Part shown: positions 9,736-22,940 of the stretch, piece by piece
How positions within the stretch are numbered: position 1 is the stretch's first letter
Layout of the letters: each line of letters begins with the position of its first letter
DNA from: Diphasiastrum complanatum
Taxonomy: Eukaryota > Streptophyta > Lycopodiopsida > Lycopodiales > Lycopodiaceae
Direction of reading: 5' to 3'
Assembly (NCBI GenBank): GCA_029204225.1
Contig: CM055102.1
Location: 48,084,870 to 48,148,869 of the forward strand
Length of the DNA stretch: 64,000 nucleotides
Position numbers and translations under genes: made by a program
The notes under the pieces: model-generated
The model's input: only the letters and a program-made list of their open reading frames with translations
Told to the model about the DNA's origin: nothing
Database searches by the model: none

Positions 9736-11536
9736 TCTGCTACTAAGGTATGTTCATCATGCCTGATAAGCTCCTGAGAGATGTATTAATTAGGTTCTTA
9801 TCGGACTCGAGTATACCTTTGAATAATCATCAGTTGTTGAGTAGATATCTCTCACAACCACACCACGGACCTATAGCAATGTTTATGAAAATATTAGTGA
9901 TGAATATGACTTGCACAAACATGCCTATAAACGTCGATACTGTCCTTTTTAAGTCTCACTATTGGACCGTCATCGCAAGACATTTATAGCAACATATGAG
10001 CAATGAAAATGACAAAACTAGCAAAATTTTTGTGAGAGTTAATCATTTTTCGATGATGAATATCCGTCGCTGAGCATCTTTACAAACATCATCGGGTAAT
10101 ATTTGTGAACGAACGTCGCCATGCGACCTCCAAATGAAATTATCAATGATAATCGCCTAGTGACAAAACTGGTGTCACTATGAAGGTGAATTATTTTTTA
10201 GCATGAAATTCCAAAACAAAAAGTCATTGTTGTGGGCGACATATGCAAATGTTGCAAAAACATTGCTACTTGTCTCGAATCTGATTTTCTGAGAAAATAT
10301 ACAATGTTGAACATTGGGCGTCACTTCGTTGTCGCCCGATGACATTTACAACCTTTTATGAAAAAATATAGTATTAAATTTTTAGGGTTTGGAAGAAACA
10401 TTGCCCAATGAATTTTAGGTTGGATTAGAAAAACATTTCAGGGCCTGTGGGTGCTCATTTGTAGCCACGAGGCCCCATTTTGTCTTGTGTTACCATGATA
10501 AATCACACATAATAGTGCTTAGCAAAAATAGAGTACTTAAGTTTCAAAAGTGATTTTACATCCGTTTATTTCCATTTTCTAGTGACTAGGCCAAAGCTGC
10601 AAAATTGGTAACCAAACAGTGTCACAAGACTGAACTCAATAGAACTTTTGGATCATTGTGCAAGAACTATCAATTTTCGCTCATAGATAAAAGAACAATC
10701 GAGAAGAGCAATGGTGGATGGCCATGGAACCCCATCTAGGAAAAGACACAGGATCTTGTAGTCCAATTTTTGGCTATTGCAAAAAAAAATTTGTTTATCA
10801 TATCTAGACCATTCTACAAAGACTCAACGTATCTGTAAGTTTGCACAAAGAATATCTAGACATTTGGCAAAGAGTGAATAAGTACAACCATATAAATAAA
10901 CCATTGATCGTCGCCCAACGTCGATGCCTAGAACACAATGACCCTAAGTGAAATGCAACCATTTGCAATTCGAGCTAAAGACATATTTGTAAGTTTTGTT
11001 AGTTGATCCAAGATTAGTACCCTAAGACCAATGCAACACGCTCCCATAGCAGACACCACAACATTAGTGAGAGATCTACAAAACTCATGCTCGTTGAATG
11101 AAACAAGTAAAACAAATTACCCAAAGGAAGCCTTTCAGGTTAATGCATTTGCATATCAAATGCATCATTGGGATGTTAAGAAAAAATGTTTCTATTCAAA
11201 CTAAAAAGTGGCAAAAGAATATACCAATATGTTTTTCACAAAAATTGCATATGGTATTAATAGCATTCAAGCACTTATAGACAATTAGAAAGACACTTAG
11301 GAAATACTCAAGTTTCACATGAATGTGCACAAGAAACTCATTGAAGACATCATTAGTAATACCACCAACTTCACCAAGAGCATCTAGACATTTGGCAAAG
11401 AGTGACTATGTACAATCATAAATAAACCATTGATCATCACTATACCTATCACTATAATAATCAATAAGTGATGTTTTTTTTTTCACAAATCAAACGTTGC
11501 AAAATCTCATCGCTATAGGCCTTTTTTGTAGTAGTG
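9735..11536 (-). mobile_element. CACTA-like non-autonomous transposon in copia pol
   Basis: The copia pol is interrupted between the integrase hinge and the RT start. At the right edge the minus strand begins CACTACTACAAAAAAGGCC, the typical end of plant CACTA (En/Spm) elements, ending at 11536. The interior has GCGATGA/CATCGC motifs near both sides and a direct repeat of about 50 bp (10858-10908 and 11386-11437). No transposase is encoded. The left terminus is unclear: TCTGCTACTAAGG at about 9735 resembles it only weakly, and the 3-bp duplication TCT is suggestive but not convincing. Confidence 0.5.
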
Positions 11537-12860
11537 TCTCCTTGTTGTGTGACTGGGGTATCTTCGATTGGTGTTAGAACATTCGCAGGTCTAGGCCTAT
11601 CGATGGTAAATGGAGTAAACTCCTGCATTGGTTGCTTCTGCTTGAAATCATAGAATTTGTCTTCTAAAAAGACAACATCTCGACTAACTAAGATTCATCT
11701 CGATTTGAAATCATAGACTTAATAAGCTTTGTGTGAAGTTGAATACTTGATAAAGATCCTCTTGCAACTGACAAGTTTAAACTTCTTTCTTAGATCAGAA
11801 GGGACCTACACATAACATAGACAACTGAAGACTCAAAGGTGCTTTAGACTCAACTTGTAGTCATAGTAGGCTTTTTAAGGGAGTCATCGAGTCAACTTCT
11901 TTAGTGTTCAAGTAAATTTTGTGGATAGCAGGCTGTATAAATTACTTCAGCCTAAAATCTCTTAGGTACCTGAGTGTTTGAGAGCATTGTTCAAGCTGCA
12001 TATAATAATGTTCAGTTCTTCCTTTTAGATACTCCATTTTGTTGTAGGGTGTAGTTGGTAGAGAACTGATGATGCATGTAGCACAAAGATAAAGAGTCCA
12101 ACATTTTGTTTGACACATATTCTCCCTCACATACAATCAAAGTGTAGGGTCTTGATCTTCCGACCAATATGTTTCTCAAAAAACTACTTAAATTCTTTAA
12201 AGCAGTTGAATGCCTCAAACTTGTTCTTGATGAACCTTGTCCTAGTAAATTGGAAATGATCATCGATAAAAGTGATAAAATATGGTGTAGAATCTAGAGA
12301 TGGTACACTCATAGGGCCACACAAATCACTATGTATCAACTCAATAATGGACTTAGCTCTAGTTTTCCCTTTGGGAATCTTGTTTTAGGCTTTTTCCCTA
12401 GTAATCACATCTCACAGACAATTTGAGTGTCTATGGAGGTAGCATTTAAGCTCATATCCTTGACCAAACTATTGTGATGCATGTACAAGAATTCTCTCAT
12501 GTTTAAGTGTCCTTATCTTTTATGCCATAACTGGGCATTAGAATTACTCACAATTGTAGCAAGTGTATAATCATGACTCAAGATATACAGATTATCTTCT
12601 CTGCTTGCAGAGAGGATTTCATTAGATTCTTCATCCAAAATGGTACATTGTCTAGAATTAAACAAAGCCCTATGGCCTTGATCTGTGATCTTGCTAATAG
12701 ACAATAAATCCTTTGTTAATTTGGGTACATAAAGTACACCATCAAATAATCTAGAAACACCATCTAGAAATTGAAGGTGAATTGATCATGGGCCTTTGAT
12801 CTTTTGTGAACTTGAGTCTATGAAATATATGTACTTCAAATCAGATTCCATGAGTTGTTC
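11537..12860 (-). pseudogene. Copia (-) protease-end, pre-integrase and integrase relic
   Basis: On the minus strand: end of the protease region with FDGVLYVPKLTKDLLSISK (near 12720), the pre-integrase motif LWHKR (near 12515-12530), then integrase fragments including GEYVSNKML and the LQQNGVSKRKN stretch (near 12012-12130, the region of the third catalytic acid), then the integrase C-terminal FLEDKFYDFK hinge at about 11650. Several frameshifts and stops are present. The gag and protease catalytic part is missing beyond 12860. Confidence 0.8.
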
Positions 12861-12869
12861 GAATAGGAA

Positions 12870-14880
12870 GGAACCCGAAGTTCAAAGTGAACTTCACTTC
12901 ATTAAAAATCTTCATTATGAAGAATTAGTTCAAAATGCAAGCTAATTCTTTGGTAAGGGCTATCTTTGGCTAGAAGGCACCTTTTTTGGCCATCCTTGGG
13001 CCAAAATGACTCCTGAAATTGGCTACTCAGAGCCAACGGACAAAGCGACATCGCAGAGCAAGGAGAAAGTCATTTTGGAGAGTTTTCATCACCATTCCAT
13101 TGAGTGGAGTGCGGATGACCTAGTGATGAGCTACATTCGCTATTTGGGTACCATAGGGCCAAATTTGGAATAGTTTCTGGCTGGTGAAACCTGCTACAGG
13201 GTGGTATAATGAGGCATTATCACTTCAAAATCATTATTGCTTACAGGGTGTTTTGAAGCAATAAATGCGGTATGGGGGCAAATGGTAGCGGAATTGTGTG
13301 GAGAAAGCTAGTATTGGCGATGAAAGTACAGTTTGGCGGTGTGACTACTCATCATTGGCGACAATTTTGAGAGGGAAAGCAAACAGATGAAAGTAGGCAT
13401 GGTATGTCAGTTACAAGTGAGAACTTCTTGTGATCAAGTTCCAATTCTTGGGGTTCAAATCCACCAACATCAAGTGGTGTTTTGGGGGAACGCTTTCACA
13501 AGCATGATCGGCAGTGGCATTGTCAAGTCAAGTGATAGCTGCATTTTGACACACACATTTGTAGCTTGGACATTTCTCATATGGAGAGAAATATGGGCTA
13601 TCTTGGAGATACACACATTTTTGCAGTCACGGGTGATTGAAGTGCAAGGTGGTGCCAGTTGGAAATCATTCGGCAAGATAGAGGACTTGCATTGGATGAA
13701 CTGTGTGTGGGGCACATGGAGGATGAATAATGGGTCAATAATCACACTTTGGATGCTCTTGGAGAGTGGTGAGTAATGATTTTGCAATTTTAAAGTCGAT
13801 AAGTCATCTTGATTAAGTCATTGTAGCTGTGGAGCTATGTATCAGGTTTGTCATTGAGAGATACACTTTAATATCCTATTCTGGGTAAGTCAAATCAATT
13901 TGTCATATCGGTATTGCATTAGGGATGCAAATTTCAGTAATAGAAAAAGTGCATATCGTTTGGTTTGGGCCATGGAAGATCTCACAGGGTCAGTTGGAGG
14001 GATATTGGCATGTCATATCATGTGAGGGACTTGATGGTGGCTTTGGAGTTCATGTCTCAGTGTTTTCTCAAGGAGTGGTTTGGAACCATTCACAGGAGCA
14101 GCTTGGGGAAATACAAGTGGGCACTACAGGGTAGATGTTTAGATCTTTGAGATCGAGGATGACATGGGATACCTAATAGGGATAGCACTGTAGGATGACA
14201 TGGGATGATTATCAGGGGGTAGCTATTTCAGATTGGACTTGAGTCATTGGATAGGACTTACAAGGGCAATTCATGATGGAATCAGGACACTGCAAACACA
14301 AATGGGAAAAGCGTGAAGCTTTGGGAGCCAGCTCTAGGATGGAGAGCTGATGGAGATCACATGGTTGCGTGTGATTAGAGACAAACACCATGATGGGTGT
14401 CTTGCTAGCGATCTACTGGAGGGGACACTGATGGCGAGGAATTCATGGTGTGCTCATTTGGGAGTATAGGATGGCATTACATCAGGAGGCCAATCATTGG
14501 CATTGGGATCGATGGTGAGGCATCTACCATTAGGGGCGTGAATGAGCTACCTATAGCTTTCATGTAGTTGGCTATATTTGCAGGAGTCTGTATGGAACCT
14601 ATATGGTTCGGATCCATAGGTGGTGAGATCAGTCTTGACTCCAGATTGTCACCTTTCCTTTTGTGTTGTTGAAGCCCTTTGAGAACAACCTCTTGATCTT
14701 CCACTTGAACATCAAATACATTGAACAAAAAAAAAATTCCAGATCCATTAGTTGCATGCACTTGCATAGCATCATCCACACTAGAAGATTTTCCAAAATA
14801 TGTGATAAATGCAAAATGTGAGAAATTTCAACTAGTTTTGTTATTTTGGTCATATTTGTATATTTTGCAATTGAGGCCAA
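12870..14880. other. Unrecognised 2-kb insertion or flank
   Basis: This sequence replaces the expected copia gag. It contains open frames up to 129 codons (13387-13776 +, 13470-13787 -) with no recognisable domain. A short direct repeat GGATGACATGGGAT occurs near 14156 and 14192. I see no LTR, inverted terminal repeat or target duplication. Confidence 0.4.
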
Positions 14881-15230
14881 CTTTCATAACAAACCCATAA
14901 AGAAGCAGTCAAACTCCTTGATCTATGACCAACATAGCGCCATCAACTGTTTCTGCAAAGCAAATCCTCAATGTCATGGTATCTCGATGCACCCATCTAT
15001 ATGCGTATCAATCCATATTACTATCCAATAGGTCGTCGAGAGCCGTTTGCTACCATGAAGGTTAAAAACAAGATTTATTGGCCCAAGCTGACACGTGTGA
15101 ATATCGGCAACCCGGCTGACGATATGATCACTCACATTGGAAATTCATTGGTTACAGCACCATTTTACAAGTTACTCAATATCAGTCAATTTTATAACAG
15201 CATCGATATCCTCAAATATATCTTTCATTG
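14880..15230. other. Spacer, nothing recognised
   Basis: Short overlapping frames only; no domain, repeat or terminus that I can support. Confidence 0.4.
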
Positions 15231-16200
15231 ATAAGCTAGGTGATAATCACATGTGGAAGTTCAAGATGAAAGTTATTTTACTAGCAAAAGATTTACGGAA
15301 TGTTATTAAAGTACAAAGCTTAAGCTTTTATTAAGAAAGTTACAATTACAAAATGAAGCCAAAAGGATGGAAAGACTTTTGCACTCGTAAATCTCAATAT
15401 CAAAGATTCAAGTCAACTAGAGCCTCCAAAGAAGCATGAGATATTTTAAGCACACTCTATGACATTAGAGGTGTGACTTCCAAGCTTCACTTGAGAGAGA
15501 ATTTTTTCTCATTCAAAGTCTACTCAAGATTCAACTTTTTTAATTTCTAAGAAATTATTATTTTATTGGAACTGCAAGAAGCAATGGCATTTACTATAGA
15601 AATGTCAAATCCTTAAGTTCATCAATAAGACAGAAGATCTACATTAGCATTTTTTTCAACCATAGTTAAATGCATAAATAATAGAAGCTTCTAAGCCCAA
15701 TGATAGACAAGAAGATAAAATTCATAACAAATATTACACATAAAGAAGATGATGAATCTTGATACTTGGACTGGGAGGCTACCCAACACATGAAAAACTA
15801 TTGTGACTAGTTTCAAGAGTACAACTTTTTTAACACTCAAATACATGTTATGCTAAATCATGTCTCATTGTCAAAGCATTTCTAGACAGAAGTTGTATTC
15901 ACAACAACATATATTCAAAACTGAAGTACAATCAAGGTCTTGGTGGACAAAACACCAAATGAGATTTGGACATGGTCTAAATCATGATAAAAAAAATTCA
16001 AAATTTTTGGTTGCATTGCCTTTGGACAAATTTCTACAAAACTTAAAAAGAAAATTAGATGATTTTAGTACTAAGTCAATTTTTTTATATGCTTCTAAAT
16101 ACAAAGCTTATAAGATTTATAATCTTTTGACAAATAATATTTTTATCATTGGAGATCTTATATTTCTTGAGGATCAATTTTATGGTCTAAATAATTAGTA
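15230..16200 (+). pseudogene. Copia (+) relic: gag fragment and integrase C-terminus
   Basis: Starts with a copia gag N-terminal type segment (GDNHMWKFKMKVIL), then ILSTLYDIRGVTSKLHLRE, typical of the UBN2-type gag. A short degenerate protease-like part follows, and then, after a large deletion, the integrase C-terminal segment KAYKIYNLL...FLEDQFYGL (15860-16198). The gene is heavily decayed. The GAG-to-integrase jump shows deletion of most of the integrase. Confidence 0.7.
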
Positions 16201-17797
16201 AAAAATGAGTGAAGACACTTTAGATACTTTAGATTTATAGGTACTTTTCTATTTTTTTAAGTCTTTTGCTGACTCACTTTCGGACCCATTACTCTCAATG
16301 TCAACTAATGTTCTCTTGAATAAGATGTCTTTTCTAGCTCTAAAAACTAGCTTAGAACTAGACCTTTATAGATTTCCATCTCGAAAAAAATTTCAAACAA
16401 AAAAAGGATTTCGTCTAAATAAATATTCTCATTTTCTCCTCAACGATTTATAATTGCTTGTGAGAACTCATCTCAAGGCATTCTATTTTGTTTTATATTT
16501 GATAACTATCACTACTTTATTTTTTATAGACAATTGAGCTTTTCAACCTCTAAGCTCAATTTTTTATGTTACCTCTAGTCTCAACTGAAACTTGAACAAA
16601 GCACTACAACGATTTCCTATCTAAAGGGTCATTACGGAGTTTATAAAAACACATGGGGTTCTATTGAAAGGTTCTATCATTCGTCGAATGGCTAATATAT
16701 ATTAACAACCTTCAGTAATAGTACTACAATCAACTAAATTAAGAGTATCTATTGACTCTTACTATAATTGATCTCCTTTCTCTTTCCCTTAAGAAGATTT
16801 GTCATTCTTGGGAAATCATATCTAGACTGAATGCTCTAATCATGAAAGTCTTAAGTATATTTGGATCCTTTTTTTATTTTAAGATAATCCAAATAAATAA
16901 AACTCGTATCCATCATTCGTGTCCACTAGTACTTTAGACAAATCGATGTCCCATACCACAGACCTATCTTTAGGTACTAGTCAACACATAATAATCGAAT
17001 AGTCTTTTGAATAACACTTTAGGTCAATGTCCCATACCATCAATTTGTTTGATAATGTTAATACAATAGTGATTGATCTTATCGTTAGCTCTTTGGCTTT
17101 GACCATTTGAACGCATGCTAATTCCATCTAAAGCGGTGACATGACTCAATATATATTTGATTTGTTGTTAGACAATAAGCTCAAAGTGATATAGATTTGG
17201 CTTATTACCATAATATAATATTAGACAGCTATGAGGATCAATTAAGTTGCCAAAGCACCCTAAACCCTAAACCCTAAACTCACAATATCCTTGTCTTGTA
17301 TTTAGAGTCATATTATATCTTATTTACAATATTAAACTTATATAGGTAATTGCCCCATAATCCCATATCTATCTATGTAACTTGTTGATTGCAACTCTTT
17401 GTATTGGGAAACTAATGATTATATTAAAATTTTCTAGAACGTATCAAAGTTCAGGAGACCTATTCTGACTTTTTGACCACTGTTTGACTTTTGCTTTGAC
17501 TACATGTTATATAAGGCTGCTTATAATTCAGCTACTTCAATCACAATTGAAAATATTGTTTTTTAATTTACAACTTTTTCTATATCATATACGCATCCCT
17601 CTTCTAGTTCATTGATTTCTTTTAATGGAGAAACCGATTTATAGCGATCATATTTAAATGGGCAAAGAAAGTTCAAATTCAAATGCAAATCATGAGTTTA
17701 AATCATACTACAAGAAAAATTGAGAAACCTTAGCTCTAGCTTAAGACCAACGACAATGAAATTGTCCAAGAAACTCATTTAGCTTTCTGTTGCCTTT
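16200..17797. other. AT-rich decayed DNA
   Basis: No convincing ORF. Possibly the remainder of the copia relic for the first few hundred bases. GATGTCCCATACCA-type wording occurs near 16944 and again near 17028. It includes the telomere-like array listed separately. Confidence 0.35.
17258..17279. repeat. Interstitial telomere-like CCCTAAA repeat
   Basis: Three units of CCCTAAA, the plant-type telomere unit. Too short and too internal to be a chromosome end. Confidence 0.85.
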
Positions 17798-18357
17798 TGT
17801 GAAAATTGTAAAAGTTATCTATCTTGAGTTTTGAGATTGGCTTGAGCTAGTGTAGGTTGTTGATAGTTGGCTTGATGGTAGAGGGCAAGGACATAACACC
17901 TCATAATGTCACTTGACCATGTGGACCAATCATAGCAAGAAGTGGTCTAAGAGTGGTCCAATATTTGTAAGAGATGATTCTAGAGAGGTCCAATTATTGG
18001 GCTTCATTGCCACCTATCTTGGATCTCGAGCCACTCTATGAGAGTGTGAGAGCTAGCATTGACACTTAGGCTTTTGGATGATAGATTGTTGAAAGAGCTC
18101 CAACACTTCGAAATTTTTTTCACATTCTCTCTATTCCCGACAGCAAGCCAATTTCATACTTAGATTTTTTCATCAAAAATTATTTCACTATGTGAATGTT
18201 GAATGGTGAATGATAGATGCATGTTTTGTCTGCTCTTGCCTTGAGATTGTCAAGATAGATTGTTTGCAATCAAGTGTTACATCCATGTGCAATCACACAC
18301 TCCTTAGAAGATCAATCACAATGATTTGTGAGTCCTCACACGTGTGAAAAGTACACA
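17798..18357 (+). repeat. Isolated LTR related to E1
   Basis: Starts TGTGAAAATTGTAAAAG (compare E1 TGTGAAAAATGTAAAAA) and ends AAAAGTACACA immediately before a mutated primer-binding site TGGTATTAGAGC (18358-18369). It carries CTCACACGTGTGAAAAG near 18334, the same palindrome core as E1. The leader-like sequence after it (to about 18520) includes TCGATAGCTATCAAAG, matching the E1 leader. No partner LTR is visible downstream, so this is the 5' end of a truncated element. Confidence 0.7.
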
Positions 18358-18519
18358 TGGTATTAGAGCTAGCCTAAGGATGGATTGGGTGCATCAAATT
18401 TGATGAAGATGGCTTGAAAACTTGATTTTGAGAGTGTAGCTGGTTCTCGATAGCTATCAAAGTGATTTTTGGATCAAGAAGGATAAAAAACACATTGGAT
18501 TGATCCCCGATGGGTACAG

Positions 18520-19980
18520 AAAAAATAAAGATTGGAGCAATGATTCAAGCATTTCTTAAAAATATATGTGATTAGACATTTTGCAATCAGAAATACTATA
18601 AAATTAATATTAAAGGCAGAATACTATTATTCTACAATATACAAAACATGTATAAATTTATATGACACTACAATTTCATTTCAAAAAAATCAAAAAAATT
18701 ACTCAAACTATACATCGACAATAACAGTCACCATAAGAATTGTAGGAAAGTTTTTTTTTTTTGGCATGGTGAAGTGGATGCTGGCTAGCGGAATCTGCCC
18801 TATAGATTATCCACGTCCGCTTTTGCATGTACACTTGTTTAGTATGAATGTGTGAGGACCTGTTGAAATGATGGTTATGCACTTGAGTATATGTGCGCTT
18901 AATAATATCTTTAATGGTCGTTGTTGGAATGTGATGGACCATCGCTGCTCTCTGCTTTTATAATTGATGTTTGGCTTCCATCTGAAACATGATGGGTTTC
19001 TGTGATCTGTTTGAAAATCAAAAATAAAAGTGCTTGTTGTGTATACATGATACTGTCTCCATGCGTTGCTACTTGCAAGCTGCTGCCTCATCTGGTTTTT
19101 TCATGGCTCAGTATCAACTTATCACTTCGATAAGTAAAGAAGAACATAATATGTGTATGCTCATAATGACTGTTATGCAAACAATGTTATCAAAGATATA
19201 TTTAGATGTGATATGAAGTTTTTTTGATAGTATACGCCCATATACAGGGATAACTCAAAGTGTTATGCTATTTTCCCAGATTTGCTACTATTCAAATGCT
19301 AAAATATGAAAGGATTGATGCTTTTATGTTGTGATATACGTATACTAGCTGAAACATTGGATCACATGCGATTACTTACGATACTCACTTTGTGGGACCA
19401 CCAAAGGGTGCCAAATGGCCCATGGATTCCAGTAGGATATTTTCTTAGCTAAGGTTCTTATCCCTCCTCCCCTCTTCTACATAGTACCACAACTCCTCTC
19501 CAAAGCTTTGGAGATCTGTAGATATAGAGAGGGAGGAAGAGGAAGTATGATCAAGAAAGGACAGCCACACCAAGATTTGGCTTGATTTCTAACCTTTTCA
19601 TAAACTCTTGTAGTGTTCATAACTTAGAGTAAAAAAAATTTCAACTTAGAAGCAAAGCTTTTAAATTCATTACTTAAGTTTTAACAAAACTTTAAGCCAA
19701 ACTTTTGCTTCAAGGTTTAAGTTAGTATGGGCTGTGGGGAAGCGTACTCTTCCCCTCTCCCAAAAAGTCAAATCACAAAACTTTGAGGGGGAAGTACAAG
19801 GTACAATCCCCCTCCCCCCCCCTTCTCTTTAAAAAAAAAAAAACAGCCATAACATCTGCGGGTGCCACACAGGATCTGCTGGCTCAAAAAAAAAAATCCA
19901 AAGGGGGAAGGAAATCTCTACTACCTTTCTCCCGATTGCCATCCGAACAAGGTTGCGGGACTACCGGCACCATCCGAACA
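18520..19980. other. No gene recognised
   Basis: Mostly AT-rich DNA with poly(T) and poly(A) runs and a poly(C) tract near 19810. Short frames at 18568-18855 and its reverse complement have no domain. It may contain the unrecognised 5' LTR of the copia element whose gag begins near 20000. Confidence 0.35.
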
Positions 19981-19989
19981 AAGCCCAAA

Positions 19990-20650
19990 AGTAAATAAAT
20001 TCAAACATGAGATTTTAAAAGTATTTTTCAGCTATCAAAGCCATAAACAACTATTTCATTCCAAGAAATTAATATTTGAGGCTCAAACATTGAAAGAAGT
20101 CTGGGACATCTTGAGCCCACTATATGAAGTGTGAGATATAGCTTCCAAGCTACATCTCAGGAAGAAATTCTACTCCCTCAAGATGACGAATGGTGATTCT
20201 CTGCAGAATCACATTAATCAGTTCAAGAACTTGCTAAGACAAATGGCCGTTGTCGGATCTGTCATTGACGATCAAGACGCAGTGATGCAACTGCTTACAA
20301 GTTTGCCAAGCTCTTACGACAGTTGGGTGATGATCATTACGACTCATCCAGAATTGACTCTTTCGAGAGTCATTTCTATGTTGTTGCAGGAAGACACGTG
20401 GAAGAACGAGGCCTCAAATTCCTCAACTAATTCTCACACCTTGTACACCAACAAGAGCACGACAAAGCAGAAGAAGAAGAAGGGCCTGAAGCAATCAAAG
20501 CCACACCAGAAATTAGCTTAGCACAAGGAACAATCGAATCCGCAGACAAAGAAGAAGCTATTCTGTAGATACTGCAAACGAAACAACCACGAAATACAAG
20601 ACTGCCGAATACTTCAAGCGAAGAACAACAGCAAGGGGCAGTCGAATCAA
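19990..20650 (+). pseudogene. Copia A gag (UBN2-type) with zinc knuckle
   Basis: Capsid-type segment: KEVWDILSPLYEV, then SLQNHINQFKNLLRQM, LLTSLPSSYDSWVM and LSRVISMLLQED (20183-20400), the order seen in plant copia gag. A Lys-rich linker leads to an intact CCHC knuckle CRYCKRNNHEIQDC near 20570-20611. An in-frame stop at 20519-20521 separates the two, and the N-terminus is incomplete. Its role would be packaging of element RNA in virus-like particles. Confidence 0.85.
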
Positions 20651-22140
20651 ATGAAAAATGCAGCTGCAGAAGCTCTACAGCCTATTCAAGAAGTGGATCA
20701 TTATGCCTTCATGACCAGCCATCAAGGAGCATCTGGCGACAGTTCTTGGTTCCTGGATTCCGGAGCCACTCATCATATGACTAGTCTCATTGGTTGTTTC
20801 GAGTCCTATACACCTTACAGTACCCAGAAATATGTCCACCTTGGTAACAATAGCACACAGGCTATTAAAGGTGAAGACACTGTAAGATTAAACTTTGCCA
20901 ATGATCAGTCTAAGCTACTCTCTAAAGTCCTTCATGTACCAAATTTATCTACAAATCTGCTCTTTGTAAGTAGAATCACAGATCTAGGACATAGAGTAGA
21001 ATTCGAATGTGATCAGTATAAAGTAGTTGATAGGACAGGCAAGATCCTAGCACTCGAAAAGAGGCATGGATACTTGTACAAATTGAGTCATTGCTTGTCT
21101 GCCTCTAGTCAGGCTCTCAGTACTTCAATTCATTCAAATAAAGGTTTACTTTGGCAATATAGACTTGGTCATTTAAATCATGTTGTTGTACAACAAATGT
21201 CGAGACAATCTATTGTTCTTGATCTTGACTATCCTCGTGAAAGAGTCGAGTTACATGTCTATCAAGGCTGTCTAGTTGGTAAACAGACTAGGAAACCTTT
21301 TAAATCAAGCCATCAGCACATTGCTAGAGGATTGCTAGATGTTGTACATTCAGATATTTGTGGCTCGATGAAAAATCCTTCGCTGAAGGATGCCAAGTAT
21401 TTTATAACCTTTATTGATGAATTTTCCAGAAGGACCATGGTGTGTTTTATAAAGAAAAATTCATAAGCCTTCAACTGCTTCAGAATTTTCAAGGAGCGTG
21501 CAGAGAAGGAGACTGGAAGGGTGATCAAGGCCCTCAGGTCAAACAACGGTGGAGAATATATCTCTATCGAGTTTAAGGAGTACTGCCAAAGCCAAGGCAT
21601 TGAGCAGCAATTTATCACTCCTTACAATCCTCACTCTAATGGCTTAGCCGAGAGGAAGAACCGTACTCTGGTCGAATCTGCCAAATGTACGATATCGCAT
21701 GCATCATTGCCTAAGAGATTTTGGGCTGAAGTTGTCTCCACTGTGGCCTACGTCTAGAATAGATGTTCGACCAAGGCCCTCTCAGACAAGACACCCCATG
21801 AGGTGTAGACAGGCTTTAAGCCTTCTTTGAAGAACCTGAGAGTGTTTGGGTGCATTGCCTACGCGCAGATCCCAAAAGACACGAAGAAGAAATTGGACTT
21901 CCAAGGTCTCAAGACCATCCTGATCGGATATACTTCATCTGATAATACTTATAAGCTGTATGGTCTTGATATCCATCAAATCTTGTATAGTCAGGATACA
22001 GTCTTCATCGAGGATCAGTTCGTCGACCTCAAAGGCAAGGATGTTGCTTAAGAAGAACCCTCATCACCTGCCGATGACACGACAGTTTGAGCTTCTGGCT
22101 CAGGCGTGTCTATTGTCGACCCACTTTGAGATAGCAAATT
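20651..22140 (+). pseudogene. Copia A protease and integrase
   Basis: Protease active site WFLDSGATHHMT near 20747-20785. The pre-integrase domain is LLWQYRLGHLN, with Gln where His is usual (WH.RLGH), and the Cys pair reads YQGCLVGKQ, so one zinc-binding Cys is lost. The integrase core has the first Asp in VHSDICGSM, the second in RSNNGGEY where the normal Asp is replaced by Asn, and the Glu in NGLAERKNRTL. The C-terminal part is RVFGCIAYAQIP...LYSQDTVFIEDQF. In-frame stops at 21463, 21755, 21806 and after 22050. It is catalytically dead by the D-to-N change as well as the stops. Confidence 0.9.
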
Positions 22141-22221
22141 AGACGAATATGTTGCTGCTATCCACAACAACAAATTCCAGGAGCGGTTGTTCAGTCGAAT
22201 CCTCCCAGAAGATCAAGCCGA

Positions 22222-22940
22222 GTGCGCACACAGCCCACAAGGTATACTCTTGAGTCTGTCTGTCTCTTGACACAAGAACCGACGACAGTTGAAGAGGCAC
22301 TCGGCCAACCAGACTCTGATCTCTGGAGAGAAGCTATGGACAGAGAGTATTTCTCTCTGATCAAGAATCAGACATGGTCATTAGTCGAAACTCCTATTGG
22401 CTGCAATATCATTGATTGCAAATGGATCTTTAAGACCAAATACAATGCTAACGGAGCAATTGACCGAAGGAAGGCAAGACTGGTAGCACGAGAATTCACC
22501 CAGATCCGGAATGTTGACTACAGTGAGACTTTTAGTGAAGTCGTCAAACATTCGTCGATCCGGATGCTCCTTTCTTATGCTGCAGCTGCTGACCTCGAAG
22601 TGCATTAACTCGATGTACAAATAGCCTATCTGAATGGAGTGATACAAGAAGATATCCACAAGGTATATTCTACAACGAAGGATACGTTCTGGAAGGTATG
22701 AAAAATCATGTCTGTAAACTCCACAAAGCACTGTACGGCTTGAAACAGTCTGCCAGAGCTTGGTTTCAGAGGATCAACACATTCCTCATCAAACAAGGAT
22801 TCAAACCAAGCACTGCTTATTGAAACGTCTATTCCAAGTTAGTACAGCAATCCTTCTTTATCATCACCTTGTACGTGGATGATACGTTGCTCTTCAGCAA
22901 CAATACCAATATGGTCAAGGATTCCAAAGCTTTACTAGCT
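22222..22940 (+). pseudogene. Copia A reverse transcriptase, truncated after YVDD
   Basis: Begins with EEALGQPDSDLWREAM...LIKNQTWSLV, then CKWIFKTKYNANGAIDRRKARLV and the SIRMLLSYAAAADLEVH region. The active-site box TLYVDDTLLFSNN is near 22868-22905. The coding sequence runs only a few residues further and meets the LTR of the next copia element within TTCCAAAGCTTTACT, a stretch shared by both partners. The RT connection, RNase H and 3' LTR are therefore absent. A stop at 22606 and frameshifts near 22660-22830 also disable it. Confidence 0.85.

Noticed and set aside
13387-13787. Overlapping 129- and 105-codon ORFs as genes
   Set aside because: They overlap on opposite strands, have no recognisable motif and lie in decayed transposon-rich DNA.
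17258-17279. Telomere or chromosome end
   Set aside because: Only three units, surrounded by transposon relics; short interstitial arrays like this are common.
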